Source of the DNA: Mycosarcoma maydis
Taxonomy: Eukaryota; Basidiomycota; Ustilaginomycetes; Ustilaginales
Assembly (NCBI RefSeq): GCF_000328475.2
Contig: NC_026490.1
Span: 186,001 to 250,000 of the forward strand
DNA: 64,000 bases
Reading direction: 5' to 3'
A program made the position numbers and the translations under genes. The notes beneath the pieces are model-generated. The model saw only the letters and a program-made list of their open reading frames with translations. It was not told the DNA's origin and did no database searches. Positions 20,933 to 33,822 of this stretch are shown here, piece by piece (the first letter of the stretch is position 1; each line of letters starts with the position of its first letter).

Positions 20933-23900
20933 ATGGCACCCGCACCTGCCGACCTCCTCGCGGCGTTTGTGCCCGGCACCAGGACCTGGTTCCCAGACAA
21001 GGACCTCGGCTGGACCAGCGCAACTCTCGCCAAGCCCGTCACAAAGAGCGATTCGGGCGATATCACGCTCGAATTCACCCTCGATGACACGGGCACAGCA
21101 AAGACCGTCATCACTTCCGATGCAAAACTCGCCGCCAAGGATGGCGAGGACCAGCTGCCTCCGCTCCGCAACCCGCCACTCCTCGAGGCCACCGACGACC
21201 TCACCAACCTCAGTTACCTCAACGAACCTTCGGTCTTGCATACTATCCTCAACAGATACTCGCAACGCATCATTTACACCTACTCTGGTATCGTGCTCAT
21301 CGCTGTCAACCCCTTCTACGGCCTCAGCCTCTACAGCCCCGAGATCATCCAGGCCTACTCAGGCAGACGCAAGGGTGAGCTCGAACCACATCTCTTTGCC
21401 ATCGCAGAAGACGCCTATCGATGCATGATCCGAGACGAGAAAGACCAGACCATCGTCGTCAGCGGTGAGTCCGGTGCCGGTAAGACGGTATCCGCAAAGT
21501 ACATCATGCGATACTTTGCCACCGTCGAGGACCCAGATCGTCCCGGCAGTCGCAAGGCTGGATCAGCAGGCAAGGACACCAGCGGCATGAGCGAGACCGA
21601 GCAGCAAATTCTCGCCACCAACCCCATCATGGAAGCCTTTGGCAACGCAAAGACCACTCGCAACGACAACTCGTCGCGCTTCGGAAAGTACCTTGAGATC
21701 CTCTTTGACAAGAGTCACGAGATCGTCGGCGCAAAGATGCGCACCTACCTGCTCGAACGTTCGCGCCTCGTCTATCAGCCCGAGACCGAGCGCAACTACC
21801 ACATCTTCTACCAGCTCTGTGCAGGCGCGCCTTCGTCCGAAAAGAAGGATCTCGGCCTCGAAGACGCTTCCAAGTTCTTCTACCTCAACCAAGGCGGCGC
21901 CGGCAGCCACATTATCAACGGTGTCAACGATGCCGAGGACTTCAAGGCTACGCAGAAGGCGCTCAGCACCGTCGGCCTCACCATCGAACGTCAGTGGAAC
22001 ATCTTCCGTCTCTTGGCTGCGCTCTTGCACCTCGGCAATGTCAACATCACCGCCGCACGAAACGATGCCGTCTTGGCCGACGACGATCCCAGCCTGTTCA
22101 TGGCCACCCGTATGCTCGGAATCGACTCGTCCGAGTTCCGCAAGTGGACCGTCAAGAAGCAGCTTCAAACTCGTGGCGAAAAAGTAGTCTCCAACCTCAC
22201 CCAGGCCCAAGCCATTGTCGTTCGTGACTCGGTCTCCAAGTACGTCTACACCTGCCTCTTTGACTGGCTCGTCGACCAGATGAACCGTTCGCTTGCGCTC
22301 GGCTCATCCAAATCGCGCGAGTCCATGATCGGTGTTCTGGATATTTACGGCTTTGAGCGTTTCAAGGTCAACTCGTACGAGCAGTTCTGCATCAACTACG
22401 CCAACGAACGTCTCCAGCATGAATTCAACCACCACGTCTTTAAGCTCGAGCAGGAAGAGTATCTGCAGGAGCAAATCTCGTGGACTTTTATCGACTTTTC
22501 CGACAACCAGCCATGCATCGACATGATCGAGGGTAAGCTCGGTATCCTCTCGCTCCTCGACGAAGAGTCCCGTCTCCCTTCCGGCTCCGACGAGTCCTTC
22601 GTACAGAAGCTCTACACCCAGATGGACCGACGTCCCGAGTTCAAGAACGCCTTCAAAAAGCCTCGCTTCGGCACCACCGGCTTCACCGTCTGCCATTATG
22701 CCCTCGACGTCGAGTACTCGAGCGCAGGCTTTGTCGAGAAGAACAAGGACACTGTGCCAGATGAGCACCTTAACCTGCTCAACAACACCACCAACGTCTT
22801 CCTCAAGGAGGTCCTCGACACAGCCGTCAACTTGCACAAGCCCGACGATTCCAACGATGCCTCGGCCGACTCGGCTGCAGTCAAGCCTGCCCCTCGCAAG
22901 CTACCTGGCGCTAGCATCAAGAAGCCCACCCTAGGTTCGCAGTTCAAGACATCGCTCATCAGCCTCATGAACACCATCGACAGCACCAACGTCCACTACA
23001 TCCGCTGCATCAAGCCCAACGAGGCCAAAAAGGCCTGGGAGGTCGAGCCACAAAACGTCCTCGGCCAGCTCCGAGCTTGTGGTGTGCTCGAGACCATCCG
23101 CATCAGTTGTGCCGGTTACCCTTCGCGCTGGACGTTTGCCGACTTTGCTGAGCGTTACTACATGCTCGTTCCCTCGGACCGCTGGAATATGTCAGACATG
23201 GACAAGGTCAAGGCTTTGGCTACCCATATCCTTACTACCACCATCACCGAGAAGGACAAGTACCAGATTGGTCTTACCAAGATCTTCTTCCGTGCTGGCA
23301 TGCTCGCCCAGTTCGAGCAGAGACGCACCGATCGCCTGAATTCAGTCACTACCGTCATCCAGAAGAACTTGAGGCGTCACGTCCAAATGAAAAAGTACCA
23401 GGCCATGCGAACCAACGCAGTCAAGATACAGTCGTGGTGGCGAATGCGCTTGGCCATCAAGCAAGTCAACGAGCTTCGACAGGCTACAGCCGCTACCAAG
23501 ATCCAAACCGTAACGCGTGGTTTCTTGGCGCGCAAGCAGTACCAAACCACACGCCAGGCCGTCATCAAGATCCAGAGCGTCGTCCGTGGACGAGCCGTGC
23601 GATCCACATACAAGACGGCCAAGATCGACTTTTCGGCGACGCGCCTTCAGGCGCTGTTGCGCGGTGCCATGGCTCGACGCCAATTCCGCAAGGAGAAGCA
23701 AGGCGTTATCCACCTTCAATCGTGCTACCGTCGTCGCCTCGCCAAGAAAGAGCTCATGGCACGACGGAACGAAGCCCGATCCGTTTCGCATTTCAAGGAG
23801 GTCTCGTACAAGCTCGAGAACAAGGTCGTTGAGCTCACGCAGAATCTGCAGAAACGCATCAAGGACAACAAGGAGCTTTCGGCCAAGATCAAGGCGCTCG

Positions 23901-25768
23901 AGGCCCAGATGCTTACATGGCAAGGCAAGCACGAGGAAGTTGAAGGCAGGAACCGCGGCCTCGCCGAGGAGCTCGCCAAGCCCACCGTCGCCATGGCAGA
24001 GTTTGAGGCGCTCTTGGCCGCCAAGAAGGAGCTCGACGCCAAGCAAGAGGCCTCGCTCAAGCGTATCGCCGAGCAGGACAAGCGCATCAACGATCTTACC
24101 GCCGAAATCGAGCGTCAGGCCGATGAATTGCAGGCACGATCCGAGGCTCTCAATGGCGCCACCAAATCGTCCGAGGACGATGTTGCCACAATCAACACGC
24201 TTCGATCCGAAGTGGCTTCGTTGCGCGAACAGCTCAACCGCGCCAATGCGCTCAACACGCTGCAGAAGAACTCGCAGCGCATCGAAAACGCAGCGCCGCC
24301 CGTCTTCAACATGTCTACGGGCAAGGAGAACGGCTACACCACAGGTGGCAGCAAGCGCCGTCCTCGTCGTCACAGCGAGGCTGGCCCCTGGAGCGACGTC
24401 CCTGCCGGTCGTGACGAGCACGAGGAGGCCATGATGGCGGCCAAGCGCAGCGCCGCCACCGCCAACCGTCATGTCTCGGTCGCTTTTGGCCTCGAAGGCC
24501 ACCAGATTCCTGGCTTTGGTCAGCGCAACGGCTACGACGACGAGTACGACCAGGACGACCCGTCCGAGGAGATCATCCGCATCCTTGAGAATGAGGAGCA
24601 GCTCGACGAGGATGTCCTCAACGGACTCATTCGCTACCTCAAGGTGCCCGCTCCGAGTCTGCAGAACCCGCCTTCGCCCAAGGAAGTACTGTTCCCAGCT
24701 CACCTCATCTCGCTCGTTACCAACGAGATGTGGAAGTACGGACTGGTGCGTGAATCTGAACGCTTCCTGGCCAACGTGATGCAGACGATTCAGCAGCATG
24801 TCATGTCGTTCCAGGGTGAGGACGCTATCATTCCAGGCATCTTTTGGCTGTCCAACGTGCACGAGATCCTGTCGTTTGTCTGCATCGCCGAGAGCGACAT
24901 GCTGCAGGGCATTGGTCCCGGCGTGGATGGTGCGGCTCGATCGTTCGAGTGGGGCGACTACGAACGCCTTGTCACGATTGTCAAGCACGACCTGGACTCG
25001 CTCGAGTACAACATCTACCACACCTGGATGCAGGAGGCCAAGAAGCGCCTGCACAAGATGGTGATCCCAGCGCTGGTCGAGAGTCAGTCATTGCCAGGCT
25101 TTGTGACGAGCGACCACTCGGGCCGTCTGTTTAACCGGCTGCTTTCGAACAACTCGACACCCATGCATACGATGGATGATATCCTGGGCATCCTAAACAA
25201 AGTGTGGAAGAGTCTCAAGAGCTACTACGTTGAGCCATCGGTGACGCAGCAGGTGGTGACGGAGCTACTCAAGCTGATCGGCGTCACGAGCTTCAACGAT
25301 CTGCTGATGCGAAGGAACTTTTGTTCGTGGAAGCGAGCGATGCAGATCCAGTACAACATTACGCGCATCGAAGAGTGGTGCAAGTCGCACGACATGCCCG
25401 AGGGCACGCTGCAGCTTGAGCACCTCATGCAGGCGACTAAGCTTCTCCAACTCAAGAAGGCGACGCTAGGCGATATCGACATTATCTACGATGTCTGCTG
25501 GATGTTGACGCCAACGCAGATCCAGAAACTCATCTCCCACTACTACGTGGCTGATTACGAGAACCCGATCTCGCCCGAGATCCTCAAGGCGGTGGCGTCG
25601 AGAGTGGTACCCAACGACCGTAACGACCACCTGCTGCTGCCGCCCGAGGTAGACGAGGCCGGACCGTACGAGTTGCCCTTGCCAAGGGAGGTGACGGGAA
25701 TCGAGACGTACTGTCCCGCGTACATTTCAGTTCCTGCCATTCGACGCTTGGCCAGCCGCGTAGCGTAG
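20933..25768 (+). CDS. myo5: Class V myosin
   Basis: This actin motor carries vesicles and organelles toward growing tips; in U. maydis Myo5 is known to be needed for hyphal growth and mating. The start ATG 20933 lies in the good context ACCATGG and gives 1611 residues without introns. In order: SH3-like N-terminus (1-75), motor head with P-loop GESGAGKT near residue 178, switch region NDNSSRFGKY and the relay part with DIYGFERFKVNSYEQFCINY, ending near 780. Six IQ-type repeats follow at about 790-930 with motifs such as IQSWWRMRL and IQTVTRGFLARKQ. A coiled coil covers about 940-1130. A linker with a basic patch leads to the globular DIL cargo domain at about 1330-1560. All the expected parts are present and the length matches fungal myosin V. 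A long open frame on the opposite strand is a codon-use shadow. Confidence 0.96.
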   Translation: MAPAPADLLAAFVPGTRTWFPDKDLGWTSATLAKPVTKSDSGDITLEFTLDDTGTAKTVITSDAKLAAKDGEDQLPPLRNPPLLEATDDLTNLSYLNEPSVLHTILNRYSQRIIYTYSGIVLIAVNPFYGLSLYSPEIIQAYSGRRKGELEPHLFAIAEDAYRCMIRDEKDQTIVVSGESGAGKTVSAKYIMRYFATVEDPDRPGSRKAGSAGKDTSGMSETEQQILATNPIMEAFGNAKTTRNDNSSRFGKYLEILFDKSHEIVGAKMRTYLLERSRLVYQPETERNYHIFYQLCAGAPSSEKKDLGLEDASKFFYLNQGGAGSHIINGVNDAEDFKATQKALSTVGLTIERQWNIFRLLAALLHLGNVNITAARNDAVLADDDPSLFMATRMLGIDSSEFRKWTVKKQLQTRGEKVVSNLTQAQAIVVRDSVSKYVYTCLFDWLVDQMNRSLALGSSKSRESMIGVLDIYGFERFKVNSYEQFCINYANERLQHEFNHHVFKLEQEEYLQEQISWTFIDFSDNQPCIDMIEGKLGILSLLDEESRLPSGSDESFVQKLYTQMDRRPEFKNAFKKPRFGTTGFTVCHYALDVEYSSAGFVEKNKDTVPDEHLNLLNNTTNVFLKEVLDTAVNLHKPDDSNDASADSAAVKPAPRKLPGASIKKPTLGSQFKTSLISLMNTIDSTNVHYIRCIKPNEAKKAWEVEPQNVLGQLRACGVLETIRISCAGYPSRWTFADFAERYYMLVPSDRWNMSDMDKVKALATHILTTTITEKDKYQIGLTKIFFRAGMLAQFEQRRTDRLNSVTTVIQKNLRRHVQMKKYQAMRTNAVKIQSWWRMRLAIKQVNELRQATAATKIQTVTRGFLARKQYQTTRQAVIKIQSVVRGRAVRSTYKTAKIDFSATRLQALLRGAMARRQFRKEKQGVIHLQSCYRRRLAKKELMARRNEARSVSHFKEVSYKLENKVVELTQNLQKRIKDNKELSAKIKALEAQMLTWQGKHEEVEGRNRGLAEELAKPTVAMAEFEALLAAKKELDAKQEASLKRIAEQDKRINDLTAEIERQADELQARSEALNGATKSSEDDVATINTLRSEVASLREQLNRANALNTLQKNSQRIENAAPPVFNMSTGKENGYTTGGSKRRPRRHSEAGPWSDVPAGRDEHEEAMMAAKRSAATANRHVSVAFGLEGHQIPGFGQRNGYDDEYDQDDPSEEIIRILENEEQLDEDVLNGLIRYLKVPAPSLQNPPSPKEVLFPAHLISLVTNEMWKYGLVRESERFLANVMQTIQQHVMSFQGEDAIIPGIFWLSNVHEILSFVCIAESDMLQGIGPGVDGAARSFEWGDYERLVTIVKHDLDSLEYNIYHTWMQEAKKRLHKMVIPALVESQSLPGFVTSDHSGRLFNRLLSNNSTPMHTMDDILGILNKVWKSLKSYYVEPSVTQQVVTELLKLIGVTSFNDLLMRRNFCSWKRAMQIQYNITRIEEWCKSHDMPEGTLQLEHLMQATKLLQLKKATLGDIDIIYDVCWMLTPTQIQKLISHYYVADYENPISPEILKAVASRVVPNDRNDHLLLPPEVDEAGPYELPLPREVTGIETYCPAYISVPAIRRLASRVA

Positions 25769-27844
<2,076 letters not shown>

Positions 27845-30389
27845 ACTCAGCATTGTGCGATGCTCTCTCGCCAAGCATCTTTGCAACTCCTCTTCTCTCG
27901 TCACAGCATGATCTCAAATACCACGGCCCATCCTAGATTTCCAAGGTTTCCATTTTGCACACTTTTCTTGCCGCTTAACATACCTATTCTGCATTATCGT
28001 ATTTGTATTAGTATTCATAGAGGTTTGATTCCTTTCGCTCAAGGTGGTGTTTGTCGTTGAGGGACGTGGATGAACGTGAGCAACAGTGGTGTCGGGCAGG
28101 GTGAGCTGAATTGAGTTTGTGCGATCGGTGGGGGACGACGAAAACAAGCTTTGGGTGTAGCGTTGGAATTTGGCTTTATGGGCGAGATCAAGACTCGGTT
28201 TGCATGTTGTTTATCTTACCTGTTGTGCATACGGCTGACATGATCGTGGACCGCTTTCAAGTCTGTCGATGCTTGTGTGTGCGTTGGTGGGGGCGTTTGG
28301 AGAAGGCGTATGGTAGTCATAGGACGAAGGAAGGATCTAAGTGCGATATGGACGCGGAGGCGAGTTGGAAGATTGAGTTTTGGGGGGTCAAAGTTGTCGG
28401 TGTGGAAGGCGATGGGATAGGGAGGATGCGGCATCCAATCAGTCGAACAACGCTGACAGATGCACAAGGGGGATGACTGAAGCAAGAGAAAGGTTTGGAG
28501 GATAGGAGCAAAGAGGAAGCGGTGTAGGCGAGGGTAAGCTTGCAGAGCGACATGGTGTGAATGCAAGGCTGTGTGCATCTTGTGACGTTAAGTTAGAGCT
28601 GATTGCGTACCATACGAGTTGTGGGGCCAAGATGCGGGATGTGCTGGGGTCCAGGACGGTGACGATTCAGATTCGTGATTGGCGCGAAACGGCAAAGTGT
28701 GTTGCAGCACGCAGAAGCACCATCATGTGCGGTCACAAGGTTGGCTCACCGCCAGACCAATTAGCATAGCGTCTTGTACCATCACGCTGCCTCTCGCTTG
28801 CAAGGTCGCAGCGAAGCAGAATCACCGACAGCGCGCACACGCACCAGCGACGCTAAATTAGACCGCCTTTGGTGTGGGCCTTGATTTTGAAAATCGGACA
28901 ACCCCGCCACACATGCACCTTGCTCCTGCTCGTCCCAACGGCACCAGTCGAACAGCGCGATCAGTTTCCAGTCAGAATCACGAATGAAACGGATCAAATC
29001 GTGAAATGACAAGCGCCAAGTCGAGCATGGCGCCATTGGTGATTCGTGATTTGCGCAAGCCTGGTTCCAAAGCACAAGTCGTGTAGTTGCCGAACCTGTG
29101 GCGCTGGTTTTGGCACTACTGGACGCTTTACCCCGCACAACCCTGAGCGAGATTTTCACAGCTCTCGCTCAACGATTCGCAGCACCCTTCTAGCTAGACC
29201 GAACGACGCAAACGTACCTGACGAGCATACTTTTGTGCCTGGAACAGATTCGGATGTGAGCAGTACCCAGCTGATGGTCTGCATCCTTCTTCTCGCCGCA
29301 TTCGGTCTTGCAAAGCGCTATTGAGCGTCCAACATGAATCAAACGAGTGGCTTTGCTTTTGGCCTACGCCGGCTGAATGGTCGGTCTGAAAAGTCTGGCC
29401 TTCAGGTGACAGTCAGAGATGACCTGTGGCAGTCATAGGACACGACAAGTAGCATAAACACCATACCGACGGAAACGTTTGGTGCCACGTCGATCGCGTA
29501 CCACTAGGCTGGTTTCACATCATCAACCGCCTCATTTTGTCCCTCCTCACGAGTTTCCGTGTGCACAGTCTCCCTTGAACATCGTTCCTTACTGTTGTTT
29601 CGTCTTGCACCCACTATTGCTGCAGCTCAGTCCACTTGCCGAGCCGATTCGTACTCTCGCTTGCTAGCGTGACAAGCCAAGACGATCCGTTTCTTTCGAG
29701 AAACCTTGATCGACTCCTTGCCACTCCAAGTGCTCTGTAAGGTGACCTTGGCCTCATTTTTCACATCCAGTGCACTTCTCGAAGCGAACGATTGCCGTTC
29801 CTTTTACATCTAGGTGGTAGCTGGCCTGTACGAATGAGCGTGAAAGATGCTCGCTTCGTCGCCCGCACCACATCGGCTTGGATCGCGCTTCGTTAGGCGA
29901 GGCTTTGAAACAACGCCGGCGAAGGGCGCTAGTGGGATAGCGCGCAGCGTGGATGGAACAACGTGTTCCGAGCTTCCCCGCTTTTGGATGGGAACAGCAA
30001 AGTGGCGCGATGGGATGAGGAAGGTACGATGGTGAAGAATGGAAGCACGGCTCGAGCGCTGAGCTGCATGGCACACCTTACAGAGCAGTTCGACGCTTTG
30101 CATTGGTCTGTTTGCGAGCTGGATGTGGCGAAGCCAGAAGAGTATCGAGTCGGTGTTGTGCAGAAGAGAAGAACCGAGAAGAAGAGCGAGCACTCTCACC
30201 CGTAGATGCAAGGTCGTACAGGCCAGAATCGGCGAGCAACACCTCGCAACTGAAAGACATATAAACCAAGCATATCTCTACATCTAGAATCTGCTTTGCT
30301 CATCTTAACATCAAAGACCTGCTCTCACTCACGTCCTCAGTACACTCGTCTTGCAAACTGCATCCTACCGCTTTTCACTTGCCGTTACA
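27845..30389. other. Gene-free 2.5-kb stretch between ubiquitin-AN1 and HsbA
   Basis: No open frame with an ATG and family resemblance is seen on either strand. It contains single heptad motifs near 28673, 28977, 29002 and 29042. The first 700 bp probably include the ubiquitin-AN1 3' end. Frames near 29754-30211 begin with GTG or TTG and were rejected. An RNA gene or lineage-specific small gene cannot be ruled out. Confidence 0.5.
30260..30265 (+). promoter_or_regulatory. Possible TATA box of the HsbA gene
   Basis: TATAAA lies 130 bp upstream of the HsbA ATG, a plausible distance for a fungal promoter with a leader of about 100 nt. The call rests on position and sequence only. Confidence 0.4.
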
Positions 30390-30914
30390 ATGAAGTTCAT
30401 CTACACCACCTCTGCGCTGCTGCTGGTGCTCGCCTCGATCGTCTCATCGACCACGGTGGCGCAAGTGAAATCCGACATCGCCGCAATCGATTCGGCCGTG
30501 GCCTCGCTCAACCAGCAGCTCGCCTCGGATGACCTCAACTATTTCTCGGCGCTCGGGATCAACTCGGCTGCCAACACGCTCGACGACAAGATCAAGTCTG
30601 GCACCTCGGACGTGCAGTCACTCACCGAAGCGCCCTCGGTCGCCGATGCACAGGACATCATTACCACGCTCACCGCCACCGAGGTCAACGTCAAGTCGGC
30701 CACCAACAGGCTCGTCGTCCTCAAGCCCAAGTTCGACAGCCTCGGCATCACCGGTATTGCAAAGGGCACCATTGCAACTTTGAAGACCGACACCGCCACT
30801 TTCGGCGCTGCTCTGGTCCACGCTTCGCCCGATTCCGAGAAGGCTCAGGCTCAGAGCTTGGCTGACAAGTTCAACGCTGACCTTGCCACAGCTGCTAACG
30901 CCTACAGTAGCTGA
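30390..30914 (+). CDS. Secreted HsbA-type hydrophobic surface-binding protein
   Basis: The product is 174 residues from ATG 30390 (MKFIYTTSALLLVLASIVSS). The first 20-24 residues are a clear signal peptide with a hydrophobic core and a likely cleavage near SSTTVA. The mature part is small, helical and rich in Ala, Ser, Thr and Asp without cysteines. It matches the HsbA / cell wall galactomannoprotein family, in which Aspergillus HsbA binds hydrophobic surfaces and recruits cutinase-like enzymes. In the protein, the blocks DIAAIDSAVASLNQQLAS and DAQDIITTLTATEV show the family's repeated helix pattern. The frame extends upstream of ATG 30390 but only from TTG. Codon use is strongly biased to C-ending codons, as expected for a highly expressed secreted protein. 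A role on plant surfaces would be a guess. Confidence 0.82.
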   Translation: MKFIYTTSALLLVLASIVSSTTVAQVKSDIAAIDSAVASLNQQLASDDLNYFSALGINSAANTLDDKIKSGTSDVQSLTEAPSVADAQDIITTLTATEVNVKSATNRLVVLKPKFDSLGITGIAKGTIATLKTDTATFGAALVHASPDSEKAQAQSLADKFNADLATAANAYSS

Positions 30915-31283
30915 ACCGCCGCCTTACGCGCAAACACAAGTCGCCAAGCTAAACACTTCAATTTCACCTTTCCGACGCACAAGGCAGATTGCGAAAATGT
31001 AGCTCATCCATCTTGTCCTCACCGATCCTCACTGGCAGCACTATTTGCAATGGAAAAGTACGCAATCCGCTTTTCGTTGATGTTTTCGCTTGTTCGAGTG
31101 TACGTGCTGAAAAGAGGAGGATTTTGACGCAATAAATTGGCTGAGGCGTGCTCTAAATCGCGATGCTGTGCAAATGCATTGGGTTGATATCGGGGTATAC
31201 TATCTTGACTGTCTCTCAGCGGTAAGATACAAATGCTAGGTGAAAGACGAGCCGTGGGAAGACGGCTTGGGTGAAGGAGCGCA
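30915..31283. other. Convergent intergenic region, HsbA and NSE1 3' flanks
   Basis: About 370 bp with no gene seen; presumably the two 3' untranslated regions. Confidence 0.6.
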
Positions 31284-32405
31284 TCAACGGGCCCGTTTTC
31301 GGGATGTGATATCCAGCTCTTGATCGCTGTCTTCTTCGACATTGTCGGCCTGTTTCCGACGTCGAGAACGTTGCTGTAATGGCGTCTGCTGCTGATTGGG
31401 TTGCGTTGAGCTTGGCGGTGTTGGTTCATCGTGCTCTTGTTCGTCCTCAGGATATTCTCTGGATTCTCGATTCTGTTGCTGTGTGGCAAGCACCTCCTCT
31501 TGATCCTCCTCTGCCTCCTCCTGCTGCTCTTCCGAAGCGTGGCTTGTTTGCCGACGTCGCGGCGACTCCCTTCCAGAGCGCTCACGCTGAGGGCTTAGCA
31601 CACCATCATGATCTCCACCAGTGCTGAGCTTTAGCGCCCTCGGCCCGATCGGGCGCGATTTCCATGTTCGCATGCAGTTGTGGCACGAGAATCCAGCCAA
31701 TCGATGCAGAGCATCGTCGTCATCTACGGCCGAGCCGATAGTGCTGCGTGCGCAGTGAAGATGATAACGCGTTGTGCAGCCGCGTGAGATGTTGACGCAG
31801 CCGATGCCGAGCGTGACAAGGTCCTTGCAGTGCGAGCAGGTATGGCAGTACTCTTCGCCGAACTCGTTCTGGAGATAGTTGCGCAACTCTAGAAGCGACC
31901 GTGTTGAGAGCGTGTAGATGCCTTCTGTTGAATAGTCGATCCACCTATGATCCACGAGGTTCTTCAACAGCTCTTCGGTCGCATCCCTAGTCAAGTGCGT
32001 CCTCAGCTTGCTTCCTAGCCTGACCGCTTCCAGAGATGCGATTGCATATGCCTCTCTTCTCGCTTTGAAGATTTCCTCGATCAGCTTCTTGATGAAGGCG
32101 ATCTCGGGTGCCGAGTATCGGGTTGCGCCTTGGATTAGCGTGTCGGCTTTGGTGTTGACGAGCGCGAGCATTGTCTGCCCAGATTGTTGGTCGCGGAAGG
32201 TACGCAGCTCGAGATCGACACTAGACAGGTGCTTGGCCGCCTCGTCAAACATTGCGCGGTAGGCTTCTTCATTGTAAGTTGCATTGACAATGGTGCAGCA
32301 GCGTTTGTAGAGGTGCTTTGCGAAGGCGACAGGCACAATTCGATGTGATACGAGTGACTGGAGCCACGAAACGCGGGCAACGTCGAGCTTGTCGAGTTCC
32401 AACAT
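31284..32405 (-). CDS. NSE1: Smc5-Smc6 complex subunit Nse1, RING-like
   Basis: Nse1 is the RING-like subunit of the Smc5/6 complex, which acts in DNA repair and replication fork recovery; with Nse3 it has ubiquitin ligase activity. I place the start at ATG 32405 (MLELDKLDVARVSWLQSLV), 373 residues, because this begins just before the first block that matches the family. The frame stays open 75 codons further upstream but only to TTG and through a TCGTGA array, so an upstream exon is possible but not seen. The winged-helix part lies at about residues 100-190 and the RING-like finger at about 205-265, with CHTCSHC, then cysteines before TTRYHLHC and the pair in FSCHNCMRTW. The C-terminal 110 residues are a highly charged tail rich in Glu and Gln, much longer than in the human protein. 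Confidence 0.82.
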   Translation of the reverse strand: MLELDKLDVARVSWLQSLVSHRIVPVAFAKHLYKRCCTIVNATYNEEAYRAMFDEAAKHLSSVDLELRTFRDQQSGQTMLALVNTKADTLIQGATRYSAPEIAFIKKLIEEIFKARREAYAIASLEAVRLGSKLRTHLTRDATEELLKNLVDHRWIDYSTEGIYTLSTRSLLELRNYLQNEFGEEYCHTCSHCKDLVTLGIGCVNISRGCTTRYHLHCARSTIGSAVDDDDALHRLAGFSCHNCMRTWKSRPIGPRALKLSTGGDHDGVLSPQRERSGRESPRRRQTSHASEEQQEEAEEDQEEVLATQQQNRESREYPEDEQEHDEPTPPSSTQPNQQQTPLQQRSRRRKQADNVEEDSDQELDITSRKRAR

Positions 32406-33152
32406 GGGCGCACGTTTCTGAACGATGCCGTAGATACACGTAGCCGTGAGAGACGAGGTGGGGCCGAAGCAAGGCTCAAATGTGTCAAGAAGCTCCAGTA
32501 ACTCCCGAGTTAAGAGTTGTGAGTCGTGAGTCGTGAGTCGTGAGTGTTGGTCTCGGAATTTTACCCCGTGATCGTTCCACTCGTGACTGCGCGTTGGCCG
32601 AATCACGAATCGCGTTCTTTTAGAGAGCAACCAACGCGTACAGCAGCAGCACGCAGGTTTATCCGCGATCCTTGATCCGTCATCCGTGATCTATCAATCT
32701 TAGTGTTAAATTCATTTGCTTTCAGCATCGCAGCAAGCTAGCCTACAACCTCACCCTCACGCCTGTGATTACCTTGATGTTATTGACTGAATATTGCTAG
32801 CTCGTTAGTGACTACCATGTCACGCTGTGTCAAGCGCACCATGGTGCACCTCTCACATATCTCCTTAAGACAGAGAGCCGAAAGCAAGGCAAGTCCAAGC
32901 CTATGAAGGGGCGAAAAGACAAGTCTGAAACAAGCGTGAAGCATCAGTCGTGAGTATTCACAGCAAACATCGCCTACGCGCGACTCGTAGCTGTCTCCCA
33001 TCTCGACTAAATATTTCATTACTTCCTTACGTGCCACAGAAACTTGCATTTTCTTCCACCATTCCACCTTGAACTTGCCGCACACTTACCCCCGCTCTCA
33101 TCCATCGGTGTACGACGACGAGGCTCTTCTTCGCCAACGTCCTCCTCTGACG
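32406..33152. promoter_or_regulatory. NSE1 upstream region
   Basis: No gene is seen. The stretch begins with a tandem TCGTGA array (32517-32543) and has further motif-like copies near 32600 and 32680-32695. Confidence 0.5.
32517..32543 (+). repeat. Four tandem heptad units, G-linked
   Basis: TTGTGA then three perfect TCGTGA, each linked by a single G rather than the usual A or T. It lies about 110 bp upstream of the NSE1 ATG. Confidence 0.88.
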
Positions 33153-33500
33153 ATGTCTGATTGCCCTGATTCGTCCGCCTCTTCGGGCTCGGCGAGCGCT
33201 GCTACGCTGGCTCTTAGTTCTTCTTCCATGGACTCGTTGATCCAGCTGATGTCATTTCCGACCGTGAAGCAAGATCAGGTGCTTACGCTGATGTGAGCGC
33301 AACAGGCACAGGTGCCTACGCTGTTGATTAAGACTATGGACGTCTGCGCTTCTGTTCTCACACCAACGCGTAAGCCTCCCGCCTTTTCTCGTCAGCACGC
33401 CCGATACGCTCCTGCAGCGGCGGCAACCTTAGCGACTCCCAGTCGTCAGGTCGCTACCCCCTCCGACCTTCGACTGGAGGAGAGGGAGGTTGAATCTTAA
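33153..33500 (+). pseudogene. Small open frame broken by one TGA, possible gag-like relic
   Basis: From ATG 33153 (MSDCPDSSASSGS) the frame is open for 47 codons to TGA at 33294-33296, then resumes in the same frame (AQQAQVPTLLIKTMD) to TAA at 33498-33500. The two halves read as one Ser- and Ala-rich, then Gln-containing, polypeptide of about 115 residues. The composition and helix-like middle recall the start of retrotransposon gag proteins, but there is no zinc knuckle and no pol sequence, so the origin is uncertain. A T8A23 tract follows about 40 bp downstream. Confidence 0.4.
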
Positions 33501-33538
33501 ACACAAGTCAGTCAGTCAAAATTTTGGGCCAAAGCCGC

Positions 33539-33569
33539 TTTTTTTTAAAAAAAAAAAAAAAAAAAAAAA
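33539..33569. repeat. T8A23 homopolymer junction
   Basis: Eight T followed directly by 23 A, the longest homopolymer run seen in the window. It could be the tail scar of a retroposed sequence or a slippage tract. Confidence 0.85.
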
Positions 33570-33822
33570 GATTCGAATCATGAAGGAGAGGGTAAAAAGA
33601 TAGCAATTTGGAGTCGAAAACTTCTCGTTCAGCATGCAGAACAAGGAGGGAGAAGGGAGTCAGAGAAAAGGTGAGAAAGACACTGGAGGCTGAACGATGG
33701 AGGGTAACCTTTGGCAATGACCGAAGTGTTGGTCACAGCGCATTACTTAGGGGGTTTAACACCATAAGCGAGGTTCGCGGTGACTTCGAATTCCAACTAA
33801 CGTTATTAATAAATGTCGGTAA

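Noticed and set aside
23342..25054. 570-codon open frame antisense to myosin V
   Set aside because: It mirrors the strong codon bias of the sense gene, has no ATG-led family match and overlaps the coiled-coil coding sequence.
29810..30211. 133-codon minus-strand frame with a hydrophobic start
   Set aside because: It looks like a signal peptide at first but starts at TTG, with no ATG at its front.
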